Shown: piece by piece, positions 6,525 through 6,592 of the stretch | Numbering within the stretch: position 1 is the stretch's first letter | Layout of the letters: each line of letters begins with the position of its first letter | NCBI RefSeq assembly: GCF_021811875.1 | Contig: NZ_JAJBJD010000050.1 | Location: 1-6,592 of the forward strand | Length of the DNA: 6,592 nucleotides | Reading direction: 5' to 3' | DNA from: Candidatus Bandiella numerosa | Lineage (GTDB): Bacteria; Pseudomonadota; Alphaproteobacteria; Rickettsiales; Midichloriaceae | Notes under the pieces: model-generated | Seen by the model: the letters and a program-made list of their open reading frames with translations, nothing else | Told to the model about the DNA's origin: nothing | The model's database searches: none | Program-made: the position numbers and the translations under genes

Positions 6525-6592
6525 ATGTCATTTTTAGTAAGAGAAGCAGAAGAACGTATAGAGAAGAGTAAGTTAGTGCGAATAGCAGGAGT
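6525..6592 (+). CDS. N-terminus of an unidentified ORF, possibly a mobile-element gene
   Basis: Only 22 codons lie in the window. They encode a charged, helical-looking start (MSFLVREAEERIEKSKLVRIAG), cut by the window edge. I do not recognise the family. The strong Shine-Dalgarno at 6511-6520 supports the start and shows that this is a real coding frame. A suspected IS end 131 bases upstream makes a transposase possible, but 22 residues cannot establish it. Its codons seem less A/T-restricted (CGT, CGA, GTG, GAG) than those of the neighbours, though the sample is small. Confidence 0.55.
   Translation, partial: MSFLVREAEERIEKSKLVRIAG

Overview
The window is AT-rich (by eye about 30% G+C) and carries single-copy housekeeping genes packed tightly between what look like mobile-element edges. 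Alphaproteobacterial gene content (RNase J, LptA/LptB, a type A RNase P RNA), strong A/T bias, weak or absent Shine-Dalgarno sequences and IS debris together suggest an intracellular bacterium of the order Rickettsiales. Keeping lptA/lptB and mreB argues against the LPS-less Anaplasmataceae and fits Rickettsiaceae or Midichloriaceae-like symbionts. This placement is inference; no taxonomic search was possible.

Layout. Bases 1-194 are the 3' end of a transposase, read rightwards, with a plausible IS end near 219. A leftward block follows, read from right to left: rnpB (about 2221-1868), lptA (1848-1378), lptB (1376-666) and a small unrecognised membrane protein (623-201) whose last codons may come from the IS. 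A 140-base divergent intergenic region (2222-2361) separates rnpB from a rightward block: mreB (2362-3402), rnj (3403-5070) and hemC (5084-5977). mreB and rnj abut with no spacer, and rnj and hemC are 13 bases apart. Two hairpins follow hemC. A monocistronic gene for a tiny exported, disordered 61-residue protein (6069-6254) then ends in a textbook intrinsic terminator (6272-6312). Bases 6313-6524 hold no gene I can support, but may contain another IS end. The window closes on the first 22 codons of a new ORF with an unusually strong ribosome binding site.

Function. The left block combines tRNA 5' processing with LPS export: LptB is the ATPase and LptA the periplasmic bridge. The right block combines the cell-shape filament MreB, RNA decay and maturation (RNase J) and heme synthesis (HemC). 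The usual partners lptC and mreC are not next to lptA and mreB, and rnpB sits directly upstream of lptA. This suggests rearranged operons. I found no CRISPR array, prophage or defence system. The least explained items are the small exported protein, the IS-trimmed membrane protein and the rnpB-lptA junction.
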